From positions 194,654-258,653 of the forward strand of contig QEOQ01000307.1 of NCBI GenBank assembly GCA_010279815.1: DNA of 64,000 nt, in the 5' to 3' direction. The notes beneath the pieces were generated by a model. The model saw nothing but the letters and a program-made list of their open reading frames with translations. It was not told the origin of the DNA and did not search any database. Below are positions 46,620-59,600 of this stretch, in pieces; within the stretch, counting starts at the first letter, position 1; every line of letters begins with the position of its first letter. The stretch comes from Brachionus plicatilis (Eukaryota; Rotifera; Eurotatoria; Ploima; Brachionidae). The translations under genes were made by a program, and so were the position numbers.

Positions 46620-49600
46620 TTATTTGAGTGGTTGATCAGAATGGCGCTGCGTATTGTTGATAATTAATTTTTCAAATTCGTTTTCCAATAACTGTCTTGA
46701 AACGGTGTCATGGATGGGAATTTCTAGCGCAAGAGCCAAATGCTGCCAATCATAGCTTTCATCAAAAATTAAAACTCCACCATGAACACCAGAATCTTGT
46801 AGATTTTTGGCATACTCTTTTAAGCCAATCGAGTTAACCCACTTAATGAGCCTTTCATTAGACCAAACTAGCAGATCTTTGTTTTCATTTTCACATTCGG
46901 ACACACGCTTCATCAACTCGTTTTTGTCATAGTTAATTCTCTTTAGAACACATGTTCCGTATTGAAGACTTGTTCGATGAAAAGTGTCCACCATTTTAAG
47001 CTGACCTCTTAAATCTTTTTTGTTCAAATGATCCAGCATTCTGGCATCTATTAAACATTCCATAAAATAGCTTCTATAACGAGCTAGACCCATGTAGGCC
47101 AGCCACACATTTCCCACCCATTCGTGGTTCATTTCTCCGAAGGCCAAGCACATGGCCGATGAGGTTTTTGGCGCCGATGGCGATGTCAAATTGACCATTT
47201 CCTGAATAGCAAGCCGCAACTTTAGTCTATGCAATGGATTGCTGATTCCAATTTCGCGTTGTATTTCGGCGTCAGACAACGCAGACATAATCGATCCACT
47301 TTTAACATTGGCCTTACAAGCAGCTACATACCAAGCAGGCATTCCGACCCATAGTTCCAGCCATGCTACTATTGTGGGACCGTTCCACGAGTGAAATGGC
47401 ATGCCGCACTCCATCGCCTCTTCCAGTAACTCTTGTTTTTTTTTTATTTTTTTGTCCGACTCGGTTTTTATTGTTTGAGAATTGAGTTGCGAGTAAAAAC
47501 TTGTGTCGGACGGTTGGAATGTTAGCTGAGGCGCGTGTGAATGTGAACTCGAGTGATTTCGAATTTTTTGTATTTTTTTTCGTTGTGTAAAAATTCTGTA
47601 CAAAGCTGTCTTTAGGCTTTTTTTCTTGTTCGAATATTCCGATTGACTTGAGTCCGAGTCTTTGCGAAGTATGTAATTTAGAGAGTCCGATGAACTGTCC
47701 TTACTACTGATAGGACTTGTTGAAGTGATGTTTTGGATTCGCGAGATCGGCTCCAATTTAACTTCGGTTCGAATGACATCATTCATTTCTTGGTTAAACA
47801 TTTCCATGTACTTTGAAGACATTGCGGGCGGAGCTGTCTTCGACTTGAAGGAATCGTTGTTGCTGTTGTTGTTGCTGTTGTTGTTGTTGCTGCTGTTGTT
47901 GCGTTTTAAAGATAACTTGTACAAGTCAGTTTTTAAATTGCTAGGCGTCGAACGACCGCTGTTCACAGGAGATTCATTTGTCTTCATTTGGTTTAGGAGA
48001 ACATTTTGCTCGTCTTGCACATCCAAATTTATGACCCGGTTTTCCAGTTCTTCTGCACGCAATTCTGTACTCTGTTTTTCTTCTTTTATTAGCCTTTTAT
48101 TTGAATAAAAATTTTCTTATTTTGTTGATTTTAAGACAAGTGTTTTGTTTTCGGGTCGACAATTTTTTACTTTCATAAAAACACAAAAACAATTTGAAAA
48201 AATAAATCTAACAAAAACTGAAACTTTTTTTCATGAATTTTTTAAACTTGTTTTCTTTTTGAGTAGTCCCTAAAAGATGCCAAACACTCGTTTTTACCGA
48301 ACAATTTCTAAATAAACACGAAACTTCATAATCTCCCGTTTAAAACATTGCTGATTTACAAGCATTTATTTGACCATCAGCAATTTCTTCAAAAAACTTA
48401 AAAATTTCTGTCAAATTGTTTTTTTTTTTTGGCAACTTGAAGTTCATGATCATTATCAAATGATCAAAATTTAATTAATTAAAATTTTAATAAAAATGAT
48501 GAAACTAAATTTTTTTATTTTTTTTTTAGATTAAACATAAAATGTTTATTATTTTAATTAAAAGAAAACAAATATTTTTTTTTCTGATTGACCTTTAATT
48601 AATTCTTCTAAAATCTTAATTTGAAAATTTTAAAGACAAATTTAAAATCGACATTAAGGTATCCAAATTATGACTTTAAATGATATTTTAATATTAATTA
48701 AAATATATGACGACGAAACAAAGTTAAATTTTGTATTGCAAAATTTCAAAATATTGATTAAGAATTTTATTTACTTCAGAAAAAAATTCATATCATTTTC
48801 TATCTAATTATAGATAAAACAAATAATGTTTAATAAAGTTGAGTCATTTATTATTAAAAAATTGATAAAAAATACCTTTTTATTTAAATCAAAAACTAAA
48901 AATTTTGATTTGAAATTTACATTTGATCATGAACTTCAATTTGCCTTTTTTTTTAATTCTTTCCTTTATCGAGTTATTAAAACCTTCAATATCGTTAGTC
49001 GTATAATATTTATTTAACTTATCTTCATATTTTAAATCTGGTGTAATAAAAAATTTCAAAATTCTTTTAGCCTTATGCTCCAAAAGCCAATCACCAAAAC
49101 TTTTTAAATTTTCTTTATCTTTAAGAGAGTCGAAGTAATTAGAAAGTAATTCAAGTTTTTCAATATATTCTTTCTTATTTTTGCTTGCTATCAAGTTATT
49201 ATCTCTTTCACTCGCTCTTCCGAATTTTAAAAAAAGAATTTTTAAACAAATTTAAAAAATTCATGAAAAAATGGCCGGAAAATAAAAAAGACATTAATGA
49301 AAAAAATGTTTCAGCAAACTATAATTTACAAAAATAATTATTTTTAATAATTAAAAAAAAAACTATTTAATCAACAAAAGATTATATTATATTTTAAAAT
49401 TTAATTTTAAATAGATGTATTTAATTTTTTTTTTTGATTTTTTGTATTTAAAGGCTAATGCAGGCCAAATGGTAAGTCCTAGAGCTTAGCTTATTGTCTT
49501 GCCTGAAAGCTTTTAAAATTTACTCCAAGTTCAAAGCAAGTCGGTTATTGTCCGGCTTTTTATTCGTCTTTAAAGTATAGGTCCTTTTTTTAGTAAAAAA

Positions 49601-52600
49601 TAGGTGGTCTGGGTTTTAGTAATAACCAAATATAGCCAGTAAGAAAAGAAAACATTTTTGATTTTATTCTTAATCTGAAGAAGCTAATCTAGACAAATAT
49701 TTTGTCTATTGCTATTAACCGATAGAGTTGGCTATTAATCGTCAAACCATGTTGACTAATCTAAGCGCTTTCAAAGCGAATATTTCAATTAAAAATAAAA
49801 TTTAAATTAAATTTGGTTCCATGATGGATTACAAAATATTTTGCAAAACTTAAAAATTTTATTAATCTAAAAGAGCTTTTAGAGCTTAGCACAGATGAAC
49901 AAATAAAACTTGGCCAATTAAACATATCTCAAATAAGAAATGGGGACTAAGATCTAAACCATTTGAAAAATTAATCCAAACTTAGGTAGGATCAATTTTA
50001 GAGCAAGATTTTTTTCCTTGTTTAAATCCATTTTCGGAAAGTACAATAACAAGAATACAGCTCATTCAAAATTCATCAAATGGATCTATTCTAAAACTAA
50101 AATATGATACTTCACTAGCAATCACTAGCAACTCAAATAGACATCATTTATTTATGAATAGAGTGTCCAAAACTTGGAATCAGCTACCTAGGATGATAGT
50201 TGAATCACGAAGCTTAAATGTTTTTAAAGCAAGATTGGACAAGTGGTTATAATTATTTATTATTTATTAGTTTCAGGGCTGTATGGTGTAACACTAGGCA
50301 GAAGCTGCCCAGCCATTTATTACTACTACCACTTCTTTTAACATATTATATCATGAGGTGTTCAATAAACTTAACTTTGAAAGAACCGGCAGTGTCAATT
50401 CGACACTTTTTCAAAAATTCAAATTTAATTTTTTAGATTAACGATCAATAATATTGTGTTAATATTTTTTTAAAGCTTTGATTAGGATTTTAAAATTATT
50501 CTGCTTTTCATGTTACAGACGTTTATGGAACGAATGCAACATTTAAACAAAGATTTTGTCAAAAATAGCCTGTCCTTTGAGTGTTAAACTCTTAGCAGTC
50601 TCGATTCGACTTTTTTGAGTTGAGTGAGAGATATGCTAGTTCTAACGCAACTTTGCTTAAGTTAAGCAAAGTTGCTTAAACATTAAGCATTTTACAGAAC
50701 TAAATTATTCTTTATAGTAAAAAAGTTATTCAAATTTTTCTGAATTGAAACGATCGAATTGAAATGAACTTCACAACCCCTTTTTTAATAAAATTTAGTT
50801 AAATGTCATTTAATGTATCGAACAAAGTCAAGTTAAAAACAAACCATAGATTAAAAAATAAAATTTATCAATTAAAAAAATTTAGAAATCAATTATTTAG
50901 ATAATTTATGAAAAATAAATTAATTCTTATTCATTTTTTTTGACTGCATTTTTAGTTAGCTCCAATATTTACTAAATAGATGTCGCATCCTTCAGAATGC
51001 ATGGAAAGAAATCGAACAATTCGAGACTCCATGACTTTTCACCTTTTGAACCGAAAGCAAACAATAATTCCAAGATAAATAATTAAATTAATAATTCTAT
51101 ATTTATTAATTAATCTTTTACTAACTAATACTTATATATTACTATTAATCAGAGATGATCAAAATTGCAAAATTGACAATGAAGTTTGAAAAAAATGCAA
51201 TAGTTAAATGCGATTTGTTTTAAATCAAAAATTTTAATATTTTAAATTTTATTTTTTTAATCTAGAAAAATTTGTCTAATTTAAGTATTTTTAAGTGTGA
51301 AAAAAAGAGAATTATTTTCTTTCTCATAATCGTCTTCAAATGGAAGGATATCATTGTCAGAAAGATTAATTCTAAATATCGGACGAGCTTTCTAGGATTT
51401 GATCTGTGCATGAATTGAAATATATAAAATTGCTCATTTTGATGGTTTCATCAAACATATGTTGTCTTATTATCGGCCAAAATAATTTTTTCTACCTGAT
51501 AAGTAACATGAACTCAAGGATGAAAGACGTTCACTAATCAGCTAGCAAATTAAAACATTTTTTGCTGCAATCTGCTCATATGATCAAGTCTAGAGATGTG
51601 TAATGGTTAAAAATTAACCAAGTTAACCGAAAGTTAACCGCTAAAAAATTTAAAAGTTAACTTTTTTTGGTTAACCAAGAATTTGGTTAATCTAACTTTT
51701 TTAACGGTTAACCAGTACGTTAACCAAATTTTTTTTTTTTTAATTTTAAAAATTTGGTTTAAAATTAGTTTATATATTTTATTTGTCAAAATAACGGTCA
51801 CAAAATTAAAAAAGTAGGAAAAATTTTTACAAATTAAACTATTTTTAAATATGTACATTTTTAAATTAATCTATCTAATATAAAAAGTTAATCAATATGT
51901 GGCAAGTTTTTTTTTCTATTTAACTTTTTTGAAATTTTGAAATTACATTGTTTAATTTAAACTCAATACTTAAGCATGGTAAAATTTGAAATTTAATTAC
52001 GCAATTATTTCTAAAAATGTAAAATAGAAAAAAAAAACTTGCCATGTCCTTTAGGTATTTTTTACAAATTTTTTAAAAATAAGTTAATTTAAATGCCAAA
52101 ATAGACTTTAAGCAATTTCGGCGACTGTATCAAAATACTAGTACTTGTGCAAGGGATATTGGAATTAGAATTATCTGGACTAGAAATCGTTCCTGCAAGA
52201 GAGGTTACATATGAATTTTCAATTCTTAGATTAGAGCGATTACTACCCTCTTCATTATCAGCTGATGAAATCGACTCAGAACTATAACTGGACTTATGAT
52301 TGTATTCACTTTCCAAGCCTGAAGAAATATCACTTCTTTCCATTTTCCTAAATTTTATAAAATTTTTATTAAACAGAACATTCTTAAATATTCTGTTTTG
52401 CTGCGCTTTTTGTACAACTTAGTTTTAAAATGTACTGTATTACAGAAAAGTAATAAAAATATGTAAGTTTTTGTGTCATTACATTAGCATATATTTAGGT
52501 TTTTGATAATTTTGCAATTTGAATTTATGTTTCAAAAACAAAAAAATATTTAGTTTTTAAGATTCCAATCAATTATTTTTCATTAGTTGACTCATAATAT

Positions 52601-55600
52601 TCATTACAAAAAATTTTACTAAATAAAATTGCTTTTTCCAATTTTTGGTTAACTCAATAATTAACGGTTAACCAAATTAAAAATTTCGGTTAACGGTTAA
52701 CCACATTTTTAAAATAACTAGTAACGGCTATTAACCGTTAACCAAATTAGTTAACGGTTAAGCATCCCTAATCAAGTCTTAATAATTTTTTGGGCTTTAA
52801 TATTTTGTAATTTTTGAAATTAATTGATTTATTTTGATAGTTTTATTTTATTCTGAAATTATTTAATTGACTAATTAAATATTAAATAATATGTCCCATG
52901 TATGAACATGAGTCCAATTTCATATTCAAAGCAACAAAAAAGAAAAAAGAAATAAAATTTCATCGTACCTGCTATCAACTTATTTACACATAAGTGACAT
53001 TTTTTTTTTGTTGACTTTTAATCAAAATAAATGACTCTTTAATATGCCATCTTGTTATTATTGTTAAAATTTTAATAATTAAAAGTTTATTTTTTTATTT
53101 TAATAATTATTATTTTGATAATTTTTAAATTTCAAAATAAAGATGCCTTAATATATCATAAAAATACCATAGTGTAATTTCTTGTCTTTTTAAATTTGAT
53201 TTAGGTTTTGTGAAATTCAAATTCAAATTGAACAAAAATTCTTCATTTTTTGATTTGTTTAAATTAAAGTTAAAAAAAAATACTTAAAAAATTACTGCAA
53301 TAAAGTGCAATATACTTTGTTGCACTTTTTTTACCTAAAATGAAATTTTTATTTTCTTTTTTTTTTTAGTAAATCAAATCAATAATCTATTTAATTATTA
53401 TTGATTCTTTATTTTTTGTCATTTTTTACATAAGAAAACTTATTTTAGGTAATAAAGGTGCAACAAAGTATGTTGCACTTTGTTGCAGTATTTTTTTAAG
53501 TATATTTTATTAACTTTAATTTTAATTCATCAATAAAGGAATAATTTTTGTTCAATTTGTATTTGAAATTCACAATACCTTTAGTTTTACTTAACTACCA
53601 ACATGTCAATAACACAAAAAAAATCAAAATTCTATTTATTACATATCTATATGTCTTCTTTTTTTTTTAATTTTGTCTATTTTAATCGTTTTTAATTGAT
53701 TTTTATTTTTGTCTTTTTTTTTTGTTTATTTTTAATTCTGAAGGAAACTCAAGTTCGGTACAGAAAAACAAATAAATAAATAAACTAATTTGTAAGAGAG
53801 ATTAGATCATGTGACATGATTTAAGTGCGGAAACAGTAAATACATAAGTCAGATAGCTACATACCTTATTTCATTGTCTATATATTCGAGTTGCTTTTGA
53901 AGCAAAATGGCTATTGTTTGTGCATCGGTGTGAGGTACTAATTTTGGCGACACTAGGTTGGCTTTGGTCGCACCACTTGCATACTGTTTCACTTTGGCCT
54001 GATAGACTCTTCCGTTGGTTTGCTGAGCAGCCTTGTAAATGTCATCGTCCGTGTCATCGTCATTATTATTATCAGTTATTTCGAAGGCGTGCTGAACATT
54101 GGCAATTACTTTGGCCGCCTCGTCTAGCTTGTCCCAGTCGGCCTCTTTGTCCATGCCATACTTGTCCACTCTAGTCCTCTGTTGCTGCTGCTGTTGATGC
54201 TGTTGATGCTGTTGATGCTGTTGCTTGTTGAAAGTAGGCGGCGAATAAGAGGCCGCTAGAGTAAATTGTGTGATGGGATAGACGGTGGAGCTAGTGATTT
54301 GGTCGTTGTCTGTGGTCAAGTAAACATTGTTTGCTTTTTTTAAATGGTGCAAAGTGTCTGTTAGACCCGAGTTTAACTTGAGCGAGTTTGAGTACATGAG
54401 CGATATTTGTTTGAGTTTAAGATGCAAGCTTTGGTTGTCTTTGCACAACAATTCCACATCGTTCTTTAGCTTGTCCATTTGAGTGGTCAACTTTCGTTTT
54501 TCCGAGTCGAGCTCGTCACTTTGCTTGCGCAGTTTGTCACATTCTTGATTGAGCGCATTTTTCTCATCGAGCGAATGCATTCTCTCTTTTAAATGCATTT
54601 GCAGCCGTTCGTTTGACTCGCTCAAAAGTTTGTCCACCGTTTGTGTCAGTCTAGTGTTGTGCTCTTCGCTCATTTTTTCTCGTTGCTTGGCTCGACTCAA
54701 CTCGAGTCTGGCATCGTCCAGTTCACTCTGCAAACTCTCCAGCTTTTCCTCGATGTTAACGTGCTTTTCGTGATACTGAGCCAGCGTCAAGCTCTGTGTA
54801 ATGTCGCTGCTGGTCGTGTTCATGTTGGTGTTTGTGTTTATGTCTAGATGTGTGGATGTGGCTGTGCTTGTGGATGTGTTGTTTTGACACTTTTTCACCA
54901 ATTGCTCGTACTTGAGCTCGACACTGTCAAGTTTGGATTGCAAATTTTGGTACCTTTCGTCAGAGTGTTTGAGCGAGTTTTCTCGAATGGACAACTCGGT
55001 CTCAAGTCGACTGTTCATGTCGCTTAGCGACGCACACTCTCGTTCCAAGTTGGCACACTGCTGTTCCAGTCGGCTCACTTTTTGTTCGGCGTCGTCTTTT
55101 TGAGCGTGCAGCTGCTTCAAATCTCGTTGCAGTTCTTTGTTCAAAGTGGCCAGTTTGTCTGCGTCCTTGACACTCGCAAAATTTTGCTCGTACTCTTTAA
55201 GCTTGAGTGTGCACTCGGCCAGCTGAACGCTTTGTTTTTCGAGCACATGTTGAAGATGAACGTTGTTGGCTTGGCTCTGCGCGTCCATGACCGTGTCCAT
55301 AACCGTGTCGGTGCCCATGTCGGTGCCCATGTCGGTGTCGTTGAGTGGCGGCGAGTTTTGCATTTGTTCAATGAGCTTTTCGGCGGACACGCACTTTGCT
55401 TGTCGCTCGAGCCGCAGTTCGTTTTTAACTCTTTCAAGCTCTTCTTCCATGCTGCTGCACTTTTCGATGGCCGTCTTGTACCGTTCTCTGTATCGTTCGT
55501 CCAACGCCTTGTGATGCTCGAACAACGACCTGAGCGCCTTCAGCACTTCGGCCTCGGACGACACGCCCGAACTATTGGCCGCCATCTGAGTCTGCCGCTT

Positions 55601-56156
55601 GACCACGGTCATGCGCAACGATTTCTCGTGTCTGGACACCAGCGACTCGAGATGTTCGAGCAGCAGACGAGTGTTGTTGCGCTCCGCTTTCAACTCGTTT
55701 ATTTCCTCTTCTTTTTCGCTCAATTGCTCCTTCATGTAGCCGGCCTCTTTGCTCAGAGTAAAAAAATCGATTGGCATGGTTTTTTCCAGCGAGCTGTGCA
55801 GCAGATTTTTCTCTTTTTCCACTTCTTGTAGTCGACTGATTGTGCTCTGCAAAAGCTCCTGAGTGTCTCGCAGACTCTCTTGCAGCTGACAATAAAATTC
55901 ATTTTATTTTTTTTATTTTTATTTTTAAATATTTTTTTTTTAATATTTTTTTTTTTGTTGTTGTAGTTGTTGTTTAAGAGCAGACAGACAAAAAGAGAAA
56001 AATAAAAGTAGAAAAGTAAAAGTCACTTACTTTGTCGCGTTCCTCCAGCATTGAGACCATGAGCTGCTCGAAGTTGGAGTCGCCGTCGTCGCCGGCCTCG
56101 GACTCGCCTTGGCTCGAACAGTCCTCAGATATGGGCGGCATCGGTGATATCTCCAT
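46620..56156 (-). CDS. PPFIA: Liprin-alpha (PPFIA family) synaptic scaffold
   Basis: Three coding exons: 56156-56031, 55885-53865, 48093-46620; 1206 aa, phases 0 and 2 fit. The N-terminal signature [14 protein letters not shown] is followed by a long coiled coil including [18 protein letters not shown] and [14 protein letters not shown]. The exon 2/3 junction restores the conserved [18 protein letters not shown]. The C-terminal liprin homology region has three SAM domains at about residues 952-1018, 1037-1104 and 1126-1194 ([50 protein letters not shown]). It organises presynaptic active zones through LAR phosphatases and kinesin. Low-complexity patches: Gln/His near 54181-54225 and Asn/Ser near 47850-47905. 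The protein ends QPLK soon after SAM3, without the usual VRTYSC-type PDZ ligand. The ATG at 56156 is preferred over the upstream TTG/GTG codons. Confidence 0.95.
48431..48945. mobile_element. 515-bp MITE, complete copy in the liprin-alpha intron
   Basis: Same ends as the 25199 copy (GGCAACTTGAAGTTCATGAT on the left, ATGAACTTCAATTTGCC on the right) and the same length. T-runs on both sides are compatible with an 8-bp TTTTTTTT duplication but cannot prove it. Confidence 0.9.
48946..49205 (-). pseudogene. Transposase-like fragment interrupted by the MITE
   Basis: The minus-strand frame from about 49200 reads [29 protein letters not shown] and [18 protein letters not shown], then runs into the MITE. 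A TTNxIEGFN motif before the end resembles the C-terminal part of MULE-type transposases, where 'TNNxxEsfN' is common. Family assignment is tentative. Confidence 0.35.
49840..50260 (+). mobile_element. LINE RT C-terminal fragment in the liprin-alpha intron
   Basis: Interrupted frames ending [18 protein letters not shown] then [13 protein letters not shown] and stop, as in CR1/L2-type RT C-termini ('R..F..RVv..WN.LP...v.a.s...FK..LD'). Upstream frames are broken by stops. Confidence 0.7.
51591..52770. mobile_element. hAT-like element with TTAACCGTTAACC subterminal repeats
   Basis: Ends TAGAGATGTGTAATGGTTAA and its mirror TTAACGGTTAAGCATCCCTA are flanked by an exact 8-bp duplication, ATCAAGTC (51583-51590 and 52771-52778). 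Both ends are packed with GGTTAACC-type words in both orientations. Inside, a minus-strand frame (52343-52089) starts [13 protein letters not shown] and is Ser/Asn-rich, with no transposase motif. Lies in the large liprin-alpha intron. Confidence 0.85.
53203..53590. mobile_element. Fold-back element with arms of about 180 bases
   Basis: The left arm GTGAAATTCAAATTCAAATT...TTGAACAAAAATTC...AGTGCAA mirrors the right arm TTGCACTTTGTTGCAG...TTTTTGTTCAATTTG...GAAATTCAC. GCAACAAAGT words sit at the centre. The arms differ by scattered mismatches, so it is not fresh. Just upstream (53100-53200) no other structure is evident. Confidence 0.7.
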
Positions 56157-56697
56157 TATGGTTGACGAGCCCACCAACAGTTGTGTGTGTGTTCAGTTGT
56201 TGTTTGGAATGAGTGCGGTCACAAGTTTTAGAACAACTGGAGAATTTTCATCTATTTTTCGAATAACAAAAACACTGCAAACACAAAAACAAAAAAAAAC
56301 AAAAAAAAACAAAAAAAAAAGAAGAAGAAAATTAAGAAACAGGAATGCAATTTAGCTGAATAGAAAAAGAGAAAGAAAAAAAAATAAGAAAAAAAAGAAA
56401 AAAAATAGAGAAAAAAAAAACTAGTTCATCGATACACGACATAGCGCTCATATTCAAATCTATTTATGATTATGATTTTGTATTTTATCGATAAATTATG
56501 ATTCGAGTTTTTACTCGATTTTCTATTTCTCACTATTTCTCACTATTTTTCTCTTTTTTGCCTTGCTCTCTCTATCTTTACAAAAAAAAAAGTACTTTTT
56601 TGTTTGGTTATTTTTTCAATTGGTTTAATTGGTGTGCATTTTTGGTGCATTCGCCGTGCGTTTATTCAGCTCAGACACAAAAGAGAAAAACATTTAG
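56157..56697. promoter_or_regulatory. Short divergent promoter region between liprin-alpha and TRMT13
   Basis: 540 bp separate the two start codons. It contains purine-rich AAAAAC and GAAAAA runs and an ATCGATACACGA / TTATCGATAA pair near 56427 and 56487. No TATA element can be assigned with confidence. Two head-to-head genes probably share it. Confidence 0.5.
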
Positions 56698-59600
56698 ATG
56701 ATTTCTTCTAAAATGAACGAGCAAAATGATACACAAAAGAAAGCAACTGGCAGTGACTGTGGCAGTGGATGTAGCAGTGTCTGTGGCAGTGGAGGCACCA
56801 CACGCATTTGTAAGCACATATGCCAAAAAAAGAAACGTCAATGTAAACTAAGCGCGCTCAAGAACACCGACTTTTGTGTCGAACACTTGGCTTTCAACAA
56901 TCAAGTAATCACACCAAATCCCACTTAATCACACTAAATCACTCTTGTTTATCTGAACGAAAAAAAAAATCATAAAATGATCAAAACTTATCTGACGCTT
57001 TTATTCAACTATTTTCCAATGTAAAAGTGTAAAAAATTCCAACTTGCATCCATAAAACTTTATGGCATGTCATAAAATAATTAGCTGCAACAAAACCAGT
57101 GTTTGCACACATAATTGAAATTTTGGCAGCAGTTAAGCGCTGTAAATGCGATCAGTCACGAGCAAAATGTTTTCCGTAGACAATTTCTGGCTCTCTAATC
57201 CAATCTGTTCTCTAAGCAGCAAAAAACTTGTTTGCTTTTCATTGTTTCCGCTAATCTTTCACTTAAATGCTTTTAAAATCAGAGAGAAAAATGCGCATTA
57301 ATAAAGATAGATAAAACGGATGCCAACAAAACTAGTAAAAAATTAGCTTGTCTAAAATTAGTAAAATACATTTTCGAAATAAAGGCACTCGACCTTTTGC
57401 TCTTCTTTCAAAGATAACACTCAGTTTAGATTTTTTTGTTCCGGTCATTTGACTTAAATTAAGTCAAATCTTTGTCGCATAACAAAATATCATAAATAAC
57501 ATAAAAAGATAGCATGAAGAGGATGAAAATAAGCAATGGATCTGTTATAATTTAAGGATGTTGTATTCAAGAAATTTAATTTATAATTAGAAAAAAATAG
57601 CCCATTTTAGTGCATTTTTTATGCCAAAAATGATAAGTAGTTTAACAAAATTAAAAAATTCAATAATTCACTAGTTTAAACTAATCAAAATGTTTGATAT
57701 GTTTCATCCACTATTCAACGAGTTGTAGGCATCTATCAAAAAATTGATGCAAAAATTAAACAATTCTAAAGATAGAAAGTAGTAGATTTTATCTGTTGAA
57801 TGCAAAATCCTTAAATTAAAACAAATAAATTGCTTATTTTCATCCTCATCATATTATCTATCAGAAAATATCTAAAGCATGCATAAATTATTTATGATTT
57901 TTTAGTCTAAGACATAGAGCACTCTGCTAGGACCAGATGTCCGGAAAAATAACTATTATCAGTGTTTTATCTATATTAACAGATAAAAGATTAAAATATT
58001 CATCGAATCCATTCATTTTGAAAATCTTCTTTTAAAAATGATCCAGTCCCACTTTGCCAACTTTAAAGAAATCGAATGTTTTCAAAATTTTCAATTTTTT
58101 TTTCATTTAGCCTTATTGTTAGTTTCATTATAAAAATCATAAATCATGACGATTTTTATTAAAAGTCTTAATTTAAAAAAATACAAACACTTGACCCTTC
58201 ATTAGTCTAGCTAAATACTTGCCTAAAACAAACCTTTTAGATATATATTAAATTTTAAATTTTTTAAGATCTTAAAATCACTTCAAATTTAGAATTTTAT
58301 TTAATTCCGATTTTTTTTAAATTCTCAATCAAATAAATTCGAATAGAAAAAATTTTGATTTTGAATCTGATTTTTTGATTGAAAAGATAAATTAGGCTGA
58401 TTTTTTTAATTTTTATTCTATTAAATCGTTTAAAATGACATTATGATTTTAAAAAATAGTTTAAAAAAAAAACTTAAATTAAAACTAAGTAATCTAAATA
58501 TGGGATCTTTTTATGAGGCTTTCAATTTTAGAAAACTTGAATGATTTACAGATAAAAATTTCTAAATCATTTATTGTGTTAAAAAGAAAAAAACTTGTAC
58601 CACCAAAATGATGGCTAGTAACTCTATTCAAAATAAAGCTCTTTAAAGTTTAAAATTACAAACAAATTTAAAAGAAAATAAAAACTTATGCAAATTTTTG
58701 CATAACAATTTTAATTTGGTTCAATAATGAAACATGTTGATACAAAATGCAGCATTTTGCAGAATTGGTCTATCATTTTTATTTCGAAGGTTTTTCTGCT
58801 TTTATTATGTGAACTGAACTGAACTTCAAATGGCCTTTAAAAATTAAATTTCATTATTATAATAATACTTATGATACGGCTACGGCAAGCAGATTTTCAA
58901 AAATGCCTTACTAGGAAGACATCTATGGTAGCTAGATGCACAAAAATCAAGTTAAATATACAAAACATAAACAGTTAATCGTAAAAAAATAAAATAAAAA
59001 TTTAAAATTACTTTCACAATATAATCTAGTTTTAATTGATTACTAGACGTGTAAAAGTTTATATCAAAATACTGTCCCTTTGATTTAAAAAATGTACCTC
59101 CTCCTAAATAAAAAATAAGTTAATTATTATACTTTTTATTATAATTTTGATTTTGTATCATTAATACTATTAATGATTTATAAGAATTAGAAAATAAAAA
59201 AGAAAAAAATCATATTTTAACTTAATTTAAGAGATTGAATTTTAACTGCCATGGCTCAGAATTTTTTTGTTGCCAAAAATGTTAATCTTTGGGATTTAGC
59301 TAGAGATTTTAATTAAGGTTGTTATTAATTTCTTATATTTGCTTAAATGTTATTGCTTATTAAATTAAGCAAACTAATGAATTCAATACAAACTTAATAT
59401 TTAAAAACAAATACCTAAAAAAACTTACAAAAAAGTGCATTATAATCAAAGAAAAGAAATGATTTTTTGATCTAAGATAAACATTTAGAAAATATTTCTT
59501 CTTTAGATCTATTTTAAAATGCAGATTAAAAAAAAAAAACAATAATTTAATTTTAAAAGAATAACAATGTAGAAACTCGAGTGATATGCCCTCTTGATCC

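Noticed and set aside
52089..52343. [11 protein letters not shown] as an additional liprin-alpha exon
   Set aside because: It lies inside a hAT-like element with an exact target duplication, and the exons on either side already join in a conserved sequence.
53914..55831. Plus-strand ORFs up to 249 codons across liprin-alpha exon 2
   Set aside because: Shadows of the coiled-coil coding sequence on the opposite strand. The minus-strand frame matches liprin-alpha throughout.
56157..56177. Upstream TTG/GTG start for liprin-alpha
   Set aside because: Not expected in an animal nuclear gene. The ATG at 56156 gives the typical ME-SP-PxISED N-terminus.
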